19,817 nt of DNA. It comes from Actinomycetes bacterium. GTDB taxonomy: Bacteria; Actinomycetota; Actinomycetes; Mycobacteriales; Micromonosporaceae. This document shows, piece by piece, positions 6,229 through 14,370 of this stretch. The translations under genes and the position numbers were made by a program. The stretch lies in the NCBI GenBank assembly GCA_021793335.1, contig JAJYSW010000028.1, forward strand, positions 1 through 19,817, given 5' to 3'. The notes under the pieces are model-generated. The model did not search any database. It had not been told where the DNA came from and saw only the letters and a program-made list of their open reading frames with translations. Position 1 is the first letter of the stretch. Each line of letters starts with the position of its first letter.

Positions 6229-6726
6229 CTACTCGTCCGCGGCGAAGAATGCCTGAAGGTCGTGGACGATGACGCCGAAGTCCTCGAGCTTCTCGATCAG
6301 ACCGGAGGGCGTGGTCGAGTAGATGACCGCCAGAGTGTAGAGGTCGTCGGCCCGAATGGAGAGGATTCGGCCGTTGTAGTCGCCGCGGCGCTGCTGGATG
6401 GAGCGCGCAAGTTTGGCGACGTGTTCGAGGTCGGCGTCGGGGTGATCGTAGAGCGCCTCAAGGTTGAGGACGATCTTCTCGGCCTGCTCGATGGGCAGCG
6501 GCACGCCCTCCGGCAGCAGCTCCGAGACGGGGATCCGGTAGAAGTCGGCCAGTTCCGCGAGACGGCTGACGGTGATGGACCGGTCGCCGCGCTCGTAGGA
6601 ACCGATGACGACGGCCTTCCACTTGCCGCCGGACTTGTCCTCGACGCCTTGCAACGACAGCCCCTGCTGCATGCGGATGTCACGCAGCCGGTTGCCGAGC
6701 GCCTTGGCGTAGTCAGATGTCGCCAT
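6229..6726 (-). CDS. bldD: BldD, cyclic-di-GMP-responsive developmental regulator
   Basis: A 165-residue orthologue of Streptomyces BldD (about 167 residues), the repressor that holds back sporulation genes when bound to tetrameric cyclic-di-GMP. The N-terminal XRE-type helix-turn-helix covers about residues 8-62 (LRDIRMQQGLSLQGVEDKSG, then GSYERGDRSITVSRLAELAD). The C-terminal domain has both ligand-binding elements: R114-G115-D116 and, eight residues later, R125-A126-D127-D128, matching the known RxD-X8-RxxD signature. The ATG at 6726 has GGAG eleven bases upstream. Here it is transcribed leftward between nusB and pyrR, and shares a 273-base divergent control region with pyrR. Its presence argues for a differentiating actinobacterium with cyclic-di-GMP signalling. 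Confidence 0.96.
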   Translation of the reverse strand: MATSDYAKALGNRLRDIRMQQGLSLQGVEDKSGGKWKAVVIGSYERGDRSITVSRLAELADFYRIPVSELLPEGVPLPIEQAEKIVLNLEALYDHPDADLEHVAKLARSIQQRRGDYNGRILSIRADDLYTLAVIYSTTPSGLIEKLEDFGVIVHDLQAFFAADE

Positions 6727-6761
6727 GTTGGGATCAACTCCAAGTTTTCGGTACGAGAGGA

Positions 6762-6790
6762 ATCCTATTGTTGACTACAGTCGGTGACCA
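6762..6790 (-). promoter_or_regulatory. Candidate bldD promoter overlapping a BldD half-site
   Basis: On the minus strand TGGTCA (plus 6785-6790) and TAGGAT (plus 6762-6767) lie exactly 17 bases apart, giving a transcript start near 6755 and a leader of about 28 bases. TCACC, one half of the known BldD box (AGTGA-n-TCACC), overlaps the -35 element (plus-strand GGTGA, 6783-6787). Streptomyces BldD represses its own gene, so autoregulation is plausible. A matching AGTGA partner was not found nearby. Confidence 0.45.
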
Positions 6791-6865
6791 TCGGCCGTTG
6801 GGGTCCCCGAAACTAGTGTTCTTCGTCGCCTAAGACCGTTCCAAGCACTTTCCAAACCTTACTAA

Positions 6866-6880
6866 ACCCGTCATACGGGT
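6866..6880. repeat. Inverted repeat ACCCGT-cat-ACGGGT in the bldD-pyrR control region
   Basis: A 15-base inverted repeat with perfect 6-bp arms, running into GGGTGA, which contains another BldD-type half-site (GGTGA, 6878-6882). It lies about 30 bases upstream of the proposed pyrR -35 element and about 110 bases upstream of the bldD start. It could be a dimer-binding operator for either gene; the regulator is unknown. Confidence 0.4.
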
Positions 6881-6911
6881 GACTTTCGGTGTCGTCGGCG
6901 ACCGATCTGAC

Positions 6912-6940
6912 TTCACGCTCTGTTACGGGCGACGTAAGAT
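6912..6940 (+). promoter_or_regulatory. Candidate promoter of the pyr operon
   Basis: TTCACG (6912-6917) and TAAGAT (6935-6940) are separated by 17 bases, each matching four of six consensus positions of a vegetative promoter. Transcription would start near 6947 and give a leader of about 53 bases containing the PyrR motif. This is the best promoter-like pair in the divergent gap on the plus strand. Confidence 0.5.
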
Positions 6941-6969
6941 GACTCGCGACGAAACCGTTCTTTAACAGG

Positions 6970-6994
6970 CCGTCCCGTGAGGCGGAGAAGGAGG
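6970..6994 (+). promoter_or_regulatory. PyrR-binding RNA motif next to the pyrR Shine-Dalgarno
   Basis: TCCCGTGAGGC (6973-6983) matches the PyrR RNA-loop consensus UCCNGNGAGGY, known from Bacillus pyr leaders, at every fixed position. CCG (6970-6972) and CGG (6983-6985) close it as a short stem. The Shine-Dalgarno AGGAGG (6989-6994) starts four bases later and is five bases from the pyrR GTG. There is no room for a terminator/antiterminator pair, so PyrR with UMP would most simply block ribosome binding, as described for Mycobacterium smegmatis. Confidence 0.75.
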
Positions 6995-6999
6995 TTCGC

Positions 7000-7590
7000 G
7001 TGGCTCGCCCTGCCCGCAGTGCGCCGTCCGGAGACCCGGACCGGCCGCCCGAAGGCAAACAGATCCTGTCCCCCGACGACATAGGCCGCGTCCTCGACCG
7101 GATCGCCCACCAGATCCTGGAGAAGACCAAAGGCGCCCCCGACACGATCCTGCTCGGCATCCCCACCCGCGGTGTGGCGCTCGCCGGGCGATTGGCCGAA
7201 CGCATCCGGCGCTTCGCCGATGTCGACGTCCCGGCCGGGACCCTCGACATCACGCTCTACCGGGACGATCTGCGCCGCCGCGCGCTCCGCCCGCTCGGCC
7301 CCACCGACCTGCCGCCATCCGGAGTGGACGACCAGCGCGTCGTCCTCGTCGACGACGTCCTCTACTCCGGACGCACCGTCCGCGCCGCCCTCAACGCCCT
7401 CTACGACCTCGGCCGCCCCGCCCAGGTGCAGCTGGCCATCCTCGTCGACCGCGGCCACCGCGAACTGCCCATCCGCGCCGACTACGTCGGCAAGAACATC
7501 CCCACCTCCCGCAGCGAGAACGTCGCGGTCCACCTCACCGAGTACGACGGCTCCGACGCGGTCATCCTCACCGGAGACGAGGGACGATGA
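7000..7590 (+). CDS. pyrR: PyrR, uridylate-responsive regulator / uracil phosphoribosyltransferase
   Basis: A 196-residue PRTase-fold protein that senses UMP and binds pyr mRNA; it usually keeps some uracil phosphoribosyltransferase activity. The PRPP-binding loop VVLVDDVLYSGRT spans residues 114-126. Preceding segments GIPTRGVALAGRLAERI and GTLDITLYRDDL are typical of the family. The first 18 residues are a proline- and basic-rich extension, as in other actinobacteria. The GTG start at 7000 is fixed by AGGAGG five bases upstream. It is first in the UMP operon and overlaps pyrB by four bases (ATGA). The RNA motif at 6970-6985 is its probable target. Confidence 0.95.
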   Translation: MARPARSAPSGDPDRPPEGKQILSPDDIGRVLDRIAHQILEKTKGAPDTILLGIPTRGVALAGRLAERIRRFADVDVPAGTLDITLYRDDLRRRALRPLGPTDLPPSGVDDQRVVLVDDVLYSGRTVRAALNALYDLGRPAQVQLAILVDRGHRELPIRADYVGKNIPTSRSENVAVHLTEYDGSDAVILTGDEGR

Positions 7591-8507
7591 AGCACCTGCT
7601 GACGGCCAAGCAGCTCACCCGCGACGAAGCCGAACTCATCCTCGACCTGACCGGCCAGATGGCCGAGGCGGTCACCGGCCGCGAAGTCCCCAAACTCCCG
7701 ACCCTGCGCGGGCGCACCGTGGTCAACCTCTTCTACGAGGACTCCACCCGCACCCGCACCTCCTTCGAGACCGCCGCCAAACGGCTGAGCGCCGACGTCG
7801 TGAACTTCGCGGCCAAGACCTCCAGCATCAACAAGGGCGAGAGCCTCAAGGACACCGCGCTCACCCTCCAGGCCATGGGCCCCGAGGCCGTGGTCATCCG
7901 CCACCCCTCCTCCGGGGCGCCCCAGCGCCTCACCCAGTGGGTCGACGGCGCGGTCCTCAACGCCGGAGACGGCACCCACGCCCATCCCACACAGGCCCTC
8001 CTCGACGCCTACACCATGCGCCGGCGGCTCGGCGGCATCGAAGGCCGCACCGTCGCCATCGTCGGCGACATCCTCCACAGCAGAGTCGCCCGCTCCAACG
8101 TGTGGCTGCTGTCCGAACTGGGCGCCCGCGTGCGCCTGGTCGCACCGCCCACATTGCTGCCGGCCGACATCGGCACCTGGCCCGTCGAGATCTCCTACGA
8201 CCTCGACGCCTCCTTGCGCGACGCCGACGCGGTCATGATGCTGCGCGTCCAACGCGAACGCATGAACGACGCCTTCTTCCCCACCGCCAACGAATACGCG
8301 CGCCTCTACGGACTCGACGAGCGCCGCCTGGGCCTCATGCCCGAGCACGCCATCGTCATGCACCCCGGGCCGATGAACCGGGGCATGGAGATCGCCGCCC
8401 GCGTCGCCGACTCCCCGCGCGCCACCATCACCGAGCAGGTCGCCAACGGCGTCTGGGTCCGCATGGCCGTGCTCTACCTCCTGCTGACGAACGGAGACGC
8501 CCGATGA
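7587..8507 (+). CDS. pyrB: Aspartate carbamoyltransferase catalytic chain
   Basis: Joins carbamoyl phosphate and aspartate to carbamoyl-aspartate, the committed step of pyrimidine synthesis. The 306-residue length is normal for the catalytic chain. The carbamoyl-phosphate loop STRTR is at residues 53-57, followed by SSINKGESLKDT, the GDGTHAHPTQALLD segment and HPGPMNRG (259-266). No pyrI regulatory-subunit gene is nearby, in line with other actinobacteria. Start and stop both overlap neighbours in ATGA arrangements, so translation of pyrR, pyrB and pyrC is probably coupled. Confidence 0.97.
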   Translation: MKHLLTAKQLTRDEAELILDLTGQMAEAVTGREVPKLPTLRGRTVVNLFYEDSTRTRTSFETAAKRLSADVVNFAAKTSSINKGESLKDTALTLQAMGPEAVVIRHPSSGAPQRLTQWVDGAVLNAGDGTHAHPTQALLDAYTMRRRLGGIEGRTVAIVGDILHSRVARSNVWLLSELGARVRLVAPPTLLPADIGTWPVEISYDLDASLRDADAVMMLRVQRERMNDAFFPTANEYARLYGLDERRLGLMPEHAIVMHPGPMNRGMEIAARVADSPRATITEQVANGVWVRMAVLYLLLTNGDAR

Positions 8508-9826
8508 AGCGCTCAGAACACCCCCGCCGCACCCTGATCAAGGGCGCCGACATCGTCGGCCGAGGCCGCGCCGACATCCTCGTGGACGAGGGCCGCGTCG
8601 CCGAGATCGGCGCCCCGAGCCGAACCGGCGCCGACGTCGTCGACGCCGACGGCCTGGTGCTCCTGCCCGGCCTGGTCGACCTCCACACGCACCTGCGCGA
8701 GCCCGGCCGAGAGGACGCCGAGACCGTCCTGACCGGCACCCGCGCCGCCGCCAAAGGCGGCTACACGGCCGTGTGCGCCATGGCCAACTCCGACCCCGTC
8801 GCCGACACCGCCGGCGTCGTCGAGCAGGTCGCCGCGCTCGGGCGCGCCGCCGGTTTCGCCGACGTCCAGCCCATCGGCGCGGTCTCGGTCGGCCTCGCCG
8901 GCGAACGCCTCGCCGAGATCGGCGCGATGGCGCACTCGGCCGCGAAGGTCCGCATGTTCTCCGACGACGGCCACTGCGTCGCCGACCCGCGCCTGATGCG
9001 CCGGGCCCTGGAATACGTCAAGACCTTCGACGGACTGATCGCCCAGCACGCCGAGGAACCGCGCCTGACCGAAGGCGCCCAGATGAACGAGGGCGCCGTC
9101 TCCGCCGAGCTCGGCCTGCCCGGCTGGCCCGCCGTCGCCGAAGAGGCCATCATCGCCCGCGACGTGCTCCTGGCCGAGTACGTCGGCGCGCGAATCCACT
9201 TCTGCCACATCTCGACCGCCCGCTCGGTCGAGATCATCCGCGAGGCCAAGGCCCGCGGCGTGTCGGTCACCGCCGAGGTCTGCCCCCACCACCTGCTGCT
9301 GACCGATGAGCGGGTCCACACCTACGATCCGGTCTACAAGGTCAACCCGCCGCTGCGTTCGCGCTCCGACGTGGAGGCGCTGCGGGCCGCGCTCGCCGAA
9401 GGCGTCGTCGACGTCGTCGCCACCGACCACGCCCCGCACGCCCCCCAGGACAAGGACTGCGAATGGTCCGCAGCCCGGCCCGGCATGCTCGGTCTGGAGA
9501 CCGCGCTGTCGATCACCGTCGCCGCCCTCGGCGGCTCCGACGGCGTCGACTGGGACCTCGTCGCCGAGCGCACCTCGCGCACCCCCGCGCGCATCGCCGC
9601 GCTCACCGCGCACGGCCGCGACCCCGAACCGGGACTGGAGGCGAACTTCACGCTCGTCGACCCCTCCCGCACCTGGACGGTGGTCCCCTCCGAGCTGGCG
9701 TCCCTGTCCCAGAACACCCCCTATGCCGGGATGGAACTCCCGGTGACGATCCAGGCGACGTTCCTGCGCGGACGCGCCACCGTACTCGACGGCGTCCTGG
9801 CCGAGACCGCAGAGGAGACCCAATGA
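8504..9826 (+). CDS. pyrC: Dihydroorotase
   Basis: Cyclises carbamoyl-aspartate to dihydroorotate. The 440-residue protein belongs to the longer (type I) class. Metal-site residues are visible: H61 and H63 in DLHTHLREPG, the acidic D154 in FSDDG, H182 in AQHAEE, H235 in CHIST and D308-H309 in TDHAPH. ATG 8504 overlaps the pyrB stop by four bases; the frame is open further upstream, but that stretch runs antithetically through pyrB and is not coding. The stop overlaps carA by four bases. In Mycobacterium and Streptomyces an extra small membrane-protein gene lies between pyrC and carA; it is absent here. Confidence 0.96.
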   Translation: MKRSEHPRRTLIKGADIVGRGRADILVDEGRVAEIGAPSRTGADVVDADGLVLLPGLVDLHTHLREPGREDAETVLTGTRAAAKGGYTAVCAMANSDPVADTAGVVEQVAALGRAAGFADVQPIGAVSVGLAGERLAEIGAMAHSAAKVRMFSDDGHCVADPRLMRRALEYVKTFDGLIAQHAEEPRLTEGAQMNEGAVSAELGLPGWPAVAEEAIIARDVLLAEYVGARIHFCHISTARSVEIIREAKARGVSVTAEVCPHHLLLTDERVHTYDPVYKVNPPLRSRSDVEALRAALAEGVVDVVATDHAPHAPQDKDCEWSAARPGMLGLETALSITVAALGGSDGVDWDLVAERTSRTPARIAALTAHGRDPEPGLEANFTLVDPSRTWTVVPSELASLSQNTPYAGMELPVTIQATFLRGRATVLDGVLAETAEETQ

Positions 9827-11034
9827 GCAGCCGCGCCCCCGCGATCCTCGTACTCGAAGACGGCCGCGTCTTCCGCGGCGAAGCCTACGGATCGGTCGGC
9901 GAGACCTTCGGCGAAGCGGTCTTCTCCACCGGTATGACCGGATACCAGGAGACCCTCACCGACCCCTCCCACTACGGGCAGATCATCACCCAGACCGCCC
10001 CGCAGATCGGCAACACCGGCTGGAACGACGAGGACGACGAGTCCCACCGCATCTGGGCCGCCGGCTACGTCGTCCGAGACCCCTCCCGCGTCGCCTCCAA
10101 CTGGCGCGCCGAACGCGGCCTCGAAGAGGAGCTGGCCGCCCAGGGCGTCGTCGGCATCTGCGGGGTCGACACGCGCGCGCTCACCAGACACCTGCGCGAT
10201 TCCGGCACGATGCGCTGCGGCATCTCCTCGCGTTCCACCGACGCCGACGCGCTCCTCGCCCGCGTCAAGGCCGCCTCGCAGACGACCGGCGCCGACCTCC
10301 TCGACCAGGTCACCTGCGAACGGCCGCACACGTACGAGGCCGTCGGCGAGGTCAAGTACACCGTCGCCGCCCTCGACCTCGGCCTCAAACGCAGCATGCC
10401 GCGGCGACTGGCCCAGCGCGGCGTCACCACCACCGTCCACCCCGCCGACACCGAAGCGGAAGCGCTCCTGGCCGGCGCTCCCGATGCCGTGCTCCTCTCC
10501 GACGGCCCGGGCGACCCGGCCACCGCCGACCGGCAGGTCGAGCTCACCCGCGAACTGCTGCGCCGCCGGGTCCCGGTCTTCGGCATCTGCTTCGGCAACC
10601 AGATCCTCGGCCGTGCGCTCGGCCTGGACACCTACAAGCTCGAACACGGCCACCGCGGCAGCAACCAGTCCGTCCTCGACCGGCGCACCGGGAAGGTCGA
10701 GATCACCGTGCACAATCACGGGTTCGCGCTGGCGAGACCGAAAAAGGACGGCGAACCCGAAGCACCGACGAAACCGACGGCGGAGGACCGCACCACCGCA
10801 CCGGAGCCCGAACACTTCGCGACCGAGTTCGGCCGCGTCCAGATCAGCCACGTGTGCCTCGACGACGGCGTCGTCGAAGGACTCCTCTGCCAGGACGTTC
10901 CGGCCTGCTCCGTCCAATACCACCCCGAGGCCGCGAGCGGCCCGCGCGAGACCGACCGCCTGTTCGACCGTCTCACCGAGCTGATCGACACCGCACACTC
11001 CAGCGACATCGAAGGGTCCAACGCCGATGCCTAA
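9823..11034 (+). CDS. carA: Carbamoyl-phosphate synthase small (glutaminase) subunit
   Basis: Hydrolyses glutamine and channels ammonia to CarB. The 403-residue protein has the N-terminal small-subunit domain (LEDGRVFRGEAYG, STGMTGYQETLTDPS) and a class I glutamine amidotransferase domain with triad C256 (GICFGNQILG), H367 and E369 (VQYHPEA). It is longer than the roughly 375 residues usual in actinobacteria. The excess lies at about residues 304-335, where a lysine-, proline- and glutamate-rich stretch separates HNHGFALA from FGRVQISHVC, with AAA and other codons unlike its surroundings. The catalytic residues are unaffected. It overlaps pyrC by four bases and carB by eight. Confidence 0.95.
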   Translation: MSSRAPAILVLEDGRVFRGEAYGSVGETFGEAVFSTGMTGYQETLTDPSHYGQIITQTAPQIGNTGWNDEDDESHRIWAAGYVVRDPSRVASNWRAERGLEEELAAQGVVGICGVDTRALTRHLRDSGTMRCGISSRSTDADALLARVKAASQTTGADLLDQVTCERPHTYEAVGEVKYTVAALDLGLKRSMPRRLAQRGVTTTVHPADTEAEALLAGAPDAVLLSDGPGDPATADRQVELTRELLRRRVPVFGICFGNQILGRALGLDTYKLEHGHRGSNQSVLDRRTGKVEITVHNHGFALARPKKDGEPEAPTKPTAEDRTTAPEPEHFATEFGRVQISHVCLDDGVVEGLLCQDVPACSVQYHPEAASGPRETDRLFDRLTELIDTAHSSDIEGSNADA

Positions 11035-14000
11035 ACGCGACGACATCAACCACGTCCTGGTCATCGGATCCGGGCCCATCCAGATCGGCCAGGCCTGCGA
11101 ATTCGACTACTCCGGCACCCAGGCGTGCCGAGTGCTGCGCGAGGAGGGCATCAGGGTCACCCTGGTCAACTCCAACCCGGCCACGATCATGACCGACCCC
11201 GAATTCGCCGACGCCACGTACATCGAGCCGATCACCACCGAGGTCATCGAGCAGGTCATCGCCCGTGAGAAACCCGATGCGCTCCTGCCGACCCTCGGCG
11301 GCCAGACCGCTCTCAACGCCGCCGTCGACCTCGCCGAGGCCGGCATCCTCGCCAAGTACGGCGTCGAGCTCATCGGCGCCGACCTGGAGGCCATCGAACG
11401 CGGCGAGGACCGCCAGCGTTTCAAGGACGTCGTCCTCAAGGCCGGCGGCGAGGTGCCCCGCTCGGCGGTCTGCCACACCATGGACGAGGTCCGCACCACG
11501 GTCGAGGACCTCGGTCTGCCCGTCGTCATCCGGCCCTCGTTCACCATGGGCGGTCTCGGCTCCGGTATGGCCTACACCTGGGAGGACGTCGACCGCATCG
11601 CCGGAGGCGGCCTGGCCGAATCGCCCACCACCGAGGTCCTCATCGAAGAGAGCGTCCTGGGCTGGAAGGAGTACGAACTCGAACTCATGCGCGACCACGA
11701 TGACAACGTCGTCGTGGTCTGCTCGATCGAGAACATCGACCCCATGGGCGTCCACACCGGCGATTCGGTCACCGTCGCCCCCTCCATGACCCTCACCGAC
11801 CGCGAATACCAGAACATGCGGGACATCGGCATCGCCGTCCTGCGCGAGGTCGGCGTCGACACCGGCGGGTGCAATATCCAGTTCGCGATCGACCCGGCCG
11901 ACGGCCGGATCATCGTCATCGAGATGAATCCGCGCGTCTCGCGCTCCTCCGCTCTGGCCTCCAAGGCCACCGGCTTCCCGATCGCCAAGATCGCCGCGAA
12001 GCTCGCCATCGGGTACACGCTCGACGAGATCCCCAACGACATCACCGGGGCCACTCCGGCGGTCTTCGAACCCGCGCTCGACTATGTCGCCGTCAAGATT
12101 CCGCGCTTCACCTTCGAGAAGTTCCCCGGCGCCGACCCCACCTTGACCACCACCATGAAATCCGTCGGCGAGGCCATGAGCCTGGGCCGCACCTTCCAGC
12201 AGGCCCTCCAGAAGGCCCTGCGCTCGACCGAGACCAAGGCCGCCGGGTTCTGGACGTGCCCCGACCCCGCCGGAGCCACGCTCGAAGGCACGCTCGAAGC
12301 GCTGCGGACGCCCCACGACGGGACGCTCTACACCGCCGAGCGCGCCCTGCGCCTGGGCGCCACCGTCGACCAGGTCCACGACGCCTGCAAGATCGACCCC
12401 TGGTTCCTCGACCAGATCGCTCAGCTGGTCGACCTGCGCGCCGAGATCCAGGCCGCCCCCGTCATCGACGAAACGCTGCTGTGGAAGGCCAAGCGCGCCG
12501 GCTGCTCCGACGCCCAGATCGCCGCCCTGCGGCCGGAGTTCGCCGGCGAGGACGGCGTCCGTCGCCTGCGCCGGCGACTCGGCATGCGCCCGGTCTACAA
12601 GACCGTCGACACCTGCGCCGCCGAGTTCGACGCCGACACCTCCTACCACTACTCGACCTATGAGGACGAGACCGAGGTCGTGCCCTCGAACCGCCCCAAG
12701 GTCATGATCCTCGGCTCGGGCCCGAACCGGATCGGCCAGGGCATCGAGTTCGACTACAGCTGCGTGCACGCCGTCCAGGCGCTGCGCGAGGCCGGTTACG
12801 AGACGATCATGGTCAACTGCAATCCCGAGACCGTCTCCACCGACTACGACACCGCCGACCGCCTCTACTTCGAGCCGCTCACGTTCGAGGACGTCAGCGA
12901 GGTCCACCACGCCGAGCACGAATCCGGTCTGGCGGCCGGCGGGCCCGGTGTCGTCGGCGTCATCGTCCAACTCGGCGGCCAGACCCCGCTGGGCCTGGCC
13001 GACCGCCTCGCCGAGGCCGGGCTGCCGGTCGTGGGCACCGCACCGTCGGCCATCGATGCCGCCGAGGACCGCGGCGTCTTCGGACGCCTGCTCGACGAGC
13101 TCGGCCTCATCATGCCCCCGGGCGGCACCGCGGTCTCCTTCGCGGAGGCCCGCGACGTCGCCGCCGAGATCGGCTACCCGGTGCTCGTGCGGCCTTCCTA
13201 CGTCCTCGGCGGCAGGGGCATGGAGATCGTCTACGACGAGGAATCACTCGCCGGGTACATCTCCCGCGCCACCGAGGCCAGCCCGGCGCACCCCGTCCTG
13301 GTCGACCGCTTCCTCGACGACGCGGTCGAGATCGACGTCGACTGCCTGTGCGACGGCGAGGACTTCTATCTCGGCGGCATCATGGAGCACATCGAGGAGG
13401 CCGGCGTCCACTCCGGCGACTCCTCCTGTGCGCTCCCGCCGATCACCCTCGGCGGGGCCGTCATCGAGCAGATCCGCGACTACACCGCTAAACTCGCCTT
13501 CGGCATCGGCGTGCGCGGCCTCATGAACGTCCAGTACGCCCTCAAGGACGACCGGCTGTACGTCCTGGAGGCCAATCCGCGCGCCTCCCGCACCGTCCCG
13601 TTCGTCTCCAAGGCCACCGCCGTCCCGCTCGCCAAGGCCGCCGCCCGCATCGCCATGGGCGCGACCATCGCCGAGCTGCGCGAAGAAGGCATGCTCCTGG
13701 CGGAGGGCGACGGCTCCGACGCCGGACCCGACGTGCCGGTCAGCGTCAAAGAGGTCGTCCTGCCCTTCAAACGCTTCCGCACCGTCGAGGGCGCGGGCAT
13801 CGATGCGCTTCTGGGCCCCGAGATGAAGTCCACCGGCGAGGTCATGGGCCTGGGCGGCTCCTTCGGACTCGCCTTCGCCAAGGCCACCCTCGCCGTCTAC
13901 GGCGGGCTCCCCGTCTCCGGCAAGGTCTTCGTCTCCGTCGCCGATCGCGATAAGCGAGCCGTCGTCTTCCCCGTCCGGCGCCTGGTGGACCTCGGCTTCA

Positions 14001-14338
14001 CCGTCTACGCCACCAAGGGCACCGGGCTCGTGCTCAAACGCCACGGTATCGATTTCATGCCCGTGGCCCGCCATTCCGGCGAACGCGGCGAGAACGAGAC
14101 CGACGCCGTCAGCCTCATCGCCTCCGGTGAGGTCGATCTCGTCATCACCACGCCCTCGGCCTCTTCGGGGCCCCGCACCGACGGCTGGGAGATTCGTACC
14201 GCGGCCGTCGTCGCCGACGTCTCGTGCGTCACCACCATCCAGGGCGCGGCGGCCGCCACGATGGGCATCGAGGCCGCGGCCAGGGGCGAGCTGACCGTCG
14301 CACCGCTCCAAGAACTCCATCAACGGCTGCGCGGCTGA
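11027..14338 (+). CDS. carB: Carbamoyl-phosphate synthase large subunit
   Basis: Makes carbamoyl phosphate from bicarbonate, ammonia and two ATP for pyrimidines and arginine. At 1103 residues it is full length. The carboxyphosphate half starts with VLVIGSGPIQIGQACEFDYS; the homologous carbamoyl-phosphate half begins near residue 557 with VMILGSGPNRIGQGIEFDYS. Both ATP-grasp domains are intact, including EMNPRVSRSSALASKATG and LEANPRASRTVPFVSKAT. From about residue 960 an MGS-like regulatory domain follows (VFPVRRLVDLGFTVYATKGT ... EIRTAAVVADVSCVTTIQG), where UMP feedback acts in relatives. GAAGGG ten bases upstream supports ATG 11027, which overlaps carA by eight bases. Confidence 0.97.
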   Translation: MPKRDDINHVLVIGSGPIQIGQACEFDYSGTQACRVLREEGIRVTLVNSNPATIMTDPEFADATYIEPITTEVIEQVIAREKPDALLPTLGGQTALNAAVDLAEAGILAKYGVELIGADLEAIERGEDRQRFKDVVLKAGGEVPRSAVCHTMDEVRTTVEDLGLPVVIRPSFTMGGLGSGMAYTWEDVDRIAGGGLAESPTTEVLIEESVLGWKEYELELMRDHDDNVVVVCSIENIDPMGVHTGDSVTVAPSMTLTDREYQNMRDIGIAVLREVGVDTGGCNIQFAIDPADGRIIVIEMNPRVSRSSALASKATGFPIAKIAAKLAIGYTLDEIPNDITGATPAVFEPALDYVAVKIPRFTFEKFPGADPTLTTTMKSVGEAMSLGRTFQQALQKALRSTETKAAGFWTCPDPAGATLEGTLEALRTPHDGTLYTAERALRLGATVDQVHDACKIDPWFLDQIAQLVDLRAEIQAAPVIDETLLWKAKRAGCSDAQIAALRPEFAGEDGVRRLRRRLGMRPVYKTVDTCAAEFDADTSYHYSTYEDETEVVPSNRPKVMILGSGPNRIGQGIEFDYSCVHAVQALREAGYETIMVNCNPETVSTDYDTADRLYFEPLTFEDVSEVHHAEHESGLAAGGPGVVGVIVQLGGQTPLGLADRLAEAGLPVVGTAPSAIDAAEDRGVFGRLLDELGLIMPPGGTAVSFAEARDVAAEIGYPVLVRPSYVLGGRGMEIVYDEESLAGYISRATEASPAHPVLVDRFLDDAVEIDVDCLCDGEDFYLGGIMEHIEEAGVHSGDSSCALPPITLGGAVIEQIRDYTAKLAFGIGVRGLMNVQYALKDDRLYVLEANPRASRTVPFVSKATAVPLAKAAARIAMGATIAELREEGMLLAEGDGSDAGPDVPVSVKEVVLPFKRFRTVEGAGIDALLGPEMKSTGEVMGLGGSFGLAFAKATLAVYGGLPVSGKVFVSVADRDKRAVVFPVRRLVDLGFTVYATKGTGLVLKRHGIDFMPVARHSGERGENETDAVSLIASGEVDLVITTPSASSGPRTDGWEIRTAAVVADVSCVTTIQGAAAATMGIEAAARGELTVAPLQELHQRLRG

Positions 14339-14355
14339 GTGCCGCCGGGCGAATA

Positions 14356-14365
14356 GGTGTACACC
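14356..14365. repeat. Palindrome GGTGTACACC before pyrD
   Basis: A perfect 10-bp palindrome in the 32-base carB-pyrD gap, ending five bases before the pyrD ATG and occupying the place where a Shine-Dalgarno would be. pyrD therefore lacks a good ribosome-binding site. It has no loop, so an RNA hairpin is less likely than chance or a protein site. Confidence 0.3.
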
Positions 14366-14370
14366 GAACG

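Noticed and set aside
7172..8503. Upstream extension of the pyrC frame through pyrR and pyrB
   Set aside because: The translated part is Ser/Thr/Arg/Pro-rich nonsense out of frame with conserved PyrR and PyrB; pyrC starts at the ATG overlapping the pyrB stop.
10973..12970. Very long minus-strand open frame (665 codons) opposite carB
   Set aside because: It is antisense to well-conserved carB and arises from the GC-rich third positions. Its translation is rich in Gly, Asp, Val and His-type low-complexity sequence and matches no family.
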